Below, one piece after another: positions 43,262-44,487 of a DNA stretch of 44,487 bases. The stretch lies in assembly GCA_005777315.1 (NCBI GenBank), contig SXMN01000192.1, positions 1-44,487 of the forward strand, read 5' to 3'. Position 1 is the first letter of the stretch, and each line of letters starts with the position of its first letter. This DNA comes from Verrucomicrobiales bacterium (GTDB lineage Bacteria > Verrucomicrobiota > Verrucomicrobiia > Limisphaerales > F1-12-MAGs170). Below the pieces are notes generated by a model. The model made no database searches, had not been told where the DNA came from, and saw nothing but the letters and a program-made list of their open reading frames with translations. The position numbers were made by a program, and so were the translations under genes.

Positions 43262-44176
43262 CTATTTTTCCCTGGCTTCACCGGCTGGCTTCATGCCACG
43301 CAGGTGTTCATCAAACCAGTCGGTGAAGATGTCGAGATCCTTCACGATGTCAGGCCAGCCGTGGTCCTTGCCCGGCCTGACAATCAAGTTTACCGGAGGC
43401 GCGCCTGCTTCTTTGGCGCGCTTGACGAACATCTCGGCCTGATAAATGGGGACGAGTTTGTCGGCGTCACCTTGGATGATAAGCGTTGGAGGCATCGATG
43501 GTTTGATAAAATTCAGTGGAGAAATCTCCTTTCCGTATGCCTGGCGGCTTTCAGCGGATGCCGAGCGAACTCCAAAGGCTGGCTGAAAACTTGCCAGGGT
43601 TCCCACACCGACTGCGTCATCACCTTCCCGGCCCCAGTTGAGGAAATCAGCCGGCGGAAACAAGCAGGCGACGGCTTGAACGGCACTGCTTTGGCGGTCG
43701 ATCGGATCTTTCGCATCGGGTTTCCCCGGGCCGCCTTGTGTGCCCATCGTTAGCGAGAGGTGCCCTCCCGCGCTTGCACCGGTGATTCCAAACTTGTACG
43801 GGTTCACCCCCCACTTGCCGGCGTTGTGCCTGACGAAGCGCACCGCGCGATGAATGTCCTGTGTGATTTCGGGAATGATGAACCGCGGTTGCGAGCCATG
43901 CACGACGGCGAACACGACGTAGCCGCGATCCAGGAATGACTTGTACATCGAGACGTTGATCGCCTCGTGGCTGGAGAAGAAACCTCCGCTCACCATAAAG
44001 AGAATCGCTGCACCGTTCTGTTTGGACGGCTGAAACACGTCCAAAGTCAGCGCCGTGCCGAACTTCCGGCCATAGACGACGTCTTCAGTGCGAGTGTAAT
44101 CCTTCGGTGACTCGGCTCCCTGGACGAGTGCAGTGAAAGTTATGAAGCAGGCGAGCAGCGGTGATAAGAGGTTCAT
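43262..44176 (-). CDS. Exported alpha/beta hydrolase (BD-FAE-like esterase)
   Basis: The 304-residue protein has a signal peptide (about 1-21, ending LVQGA). Its alpha/beta-hydrolase core has the oxyanion-type turn VSGGF (about 62-66), the nucleophile Ser135 in GASAGG, an acidic residue in GDADKLVP and the His in KDHGWP. Members of the BD-FAE type hydrolyse acylated carbohydrates such as feruloyl or acetyl xylan side chains, but specificity is not fixed here. It would act in the periplasm or outside. A TTGCAT-N17-TAATAC promoter-like pattern (44209-44214 and 44186-44191 on this strand) lies just upstream. Confidence 0.9.
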   Translation of the reverse strand: MNLLSPLLACFITFTALVQGAESPKDYTRTEDVVYGRKFGTALTLDVFQPSKQNGAAILFMVSGGFFSSHEAINVSMYKSFLDRGYVVFAVVHGSQPRFIIPEITQDIHRAVRFVRHNAGKWGVNPYKFGITGASAGGHLSLTMGTQGGPGKPDAKDPIDRQSSAVQAVACLFPPADFLNWGREGDDAVGVGTLASFQPAFGVRSASAESRQAYGKEISPLNFIKPSMPPTLIIQGDADKLVPIYQAEMFVKRAKEAGAPPVNLIVRPGKDHGWPDIVKDLDIFTDWFDEHLRGMKPAGEAREK

Positions 44177-44312
44177 GGACGGATGGTATTAGCCGTCAGT
44201 GGCAGAAGATGCAACGATGAGTCCTTTGCGGAAGGCAGTTCCCCAATGCGGTCCTGCCTTGTCCGATCTGATCAACACCCGGCGGCTTGCAAGGATAGGC
44301 CAGTTACAGTGT

Positions 44313-44487
44313 TCAGACGTTAAACTTGAACAGCAGCACATCGCCATCCTTGACGACATATTCCTTGCCTTCCATGCGGTAGCGGCCCTTTTCGCGAGCG
44401 ACGGCTACTGAACCGCATTGGACAAGATCCTCGTAGCTCACCGTTTCAGCCTTGATGAAACCCCGCTCAAAGTCGCTGTGGATGACA
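44313..44487 (-). CDS. ychF: YchF/OLA1-type GTPase, C-terminal end (partial)
   Basis: Read from the window edge, the frame gives [20 protein letters not shown], then [20 protein letters not shown], then [17 protein letters not shown] and a stop at 44313-44315. This is the conserved TGS-domain end of the ribosome-associated ATPase YchF/OLA1. The GTPase domain lies outside the window. The gap 44177-44312 shows no other gene. Confidence 0.95.
   Translation of the reverse strand, partial: VIHSDFERGFIKAETVSYEDLVQCGSVAVAREKGRYRMEGKEYVVKDGDVLLFKFNV

Noticed and set aside
1..44487. CRISPR array
   Set aside because: No regularly spaced direct repeats were seen; the repeats present are inverted and irregular.

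Overview
The window looks like a chromosomal segment of a Verrucomicrobia-type (PVC superphylum) bacterium. The evidence is a fused SecDF, a pseudopilin with an H-X9-DG tail, a paired ECF sigma factor and Ser/Thr kinase with a WD40 propeller, Tat/lipoprotein-exported beta-propellers, few Shine-Dalgarno sequences, and many intergenic palindromic repeats. This is inferred from gene content; no database was searched.

Layout. 1-940: repeat-rich DNA and a decayed receiver domain. 948-2204: an unknown membrane-anchored protein. 2327-7768: a tight run of CorA transporter, PAS histidine kinase, NtrC-type regulator and GT-C-like membrane glycosyltransferase. 7895-12454: a polysaccharide export module (outer-membrane barrel, terminator/attenuator, Wzc-like tyrosine kinase, Wza-like lipoprotein, membrane FHA protein). 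12495-16921: purH, tRNA-Val(GAC), an SDR oxidoreductase, a rhodanese and an enolase-superfamily dehydratase. 16922-18338: a transposase remnant and an orphan pseudopilin. 18497-27530: housekeeping genes yajC, secDF, terC-like, recJ, ispD, an MFS transporter and dusB. 27537-28780: a scar region with a truncated GxxExxY gene, a MazF-type toxin-antitoxin pair and palindromic repeats. 28781-31152: two exported beta-propeller proteins. 31427-34525: an Rrf2 regulator in one operon with a sulfonate/nitrate/taurine-type ABC importer. 34805-39380: the kinase-WD40 and ECF sigma pair, separated by a nest of repeats. 39406-40581: a Gfo/Idh/MocA oxidoreductase. 40709-43190: three consecutive interrupted genes. 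43262-44487: an exported alpha/beta hydrolase and the 3' end of ychF.

How the genes fit together. The two-component pair and glycosyltransferase next to the export genes suggest one regulated surface-polysaccharide locus: the glycosyltransferase modifies lipid-linked sugars, the Wzc-like kinase controls chain length, and the short Wza-like lipoprotein with the barrel forms the export path. The Rrf2-ABC operon looks like a self-regulated sulfur (or nitrogen) acquisition unit. The most unusual signals are: three adjacent genes broken by a G-run frameshift, a TGA and a TAG; a perfect terminator abutting the start codon of the tyrosine kinase gene; an FHA protein in the polysaccharide operon; a receiver domain that has lost its phospho-acceptor; and a recurrent TTGC-N16-TANNNT promoter-like pattern close to several start codons.
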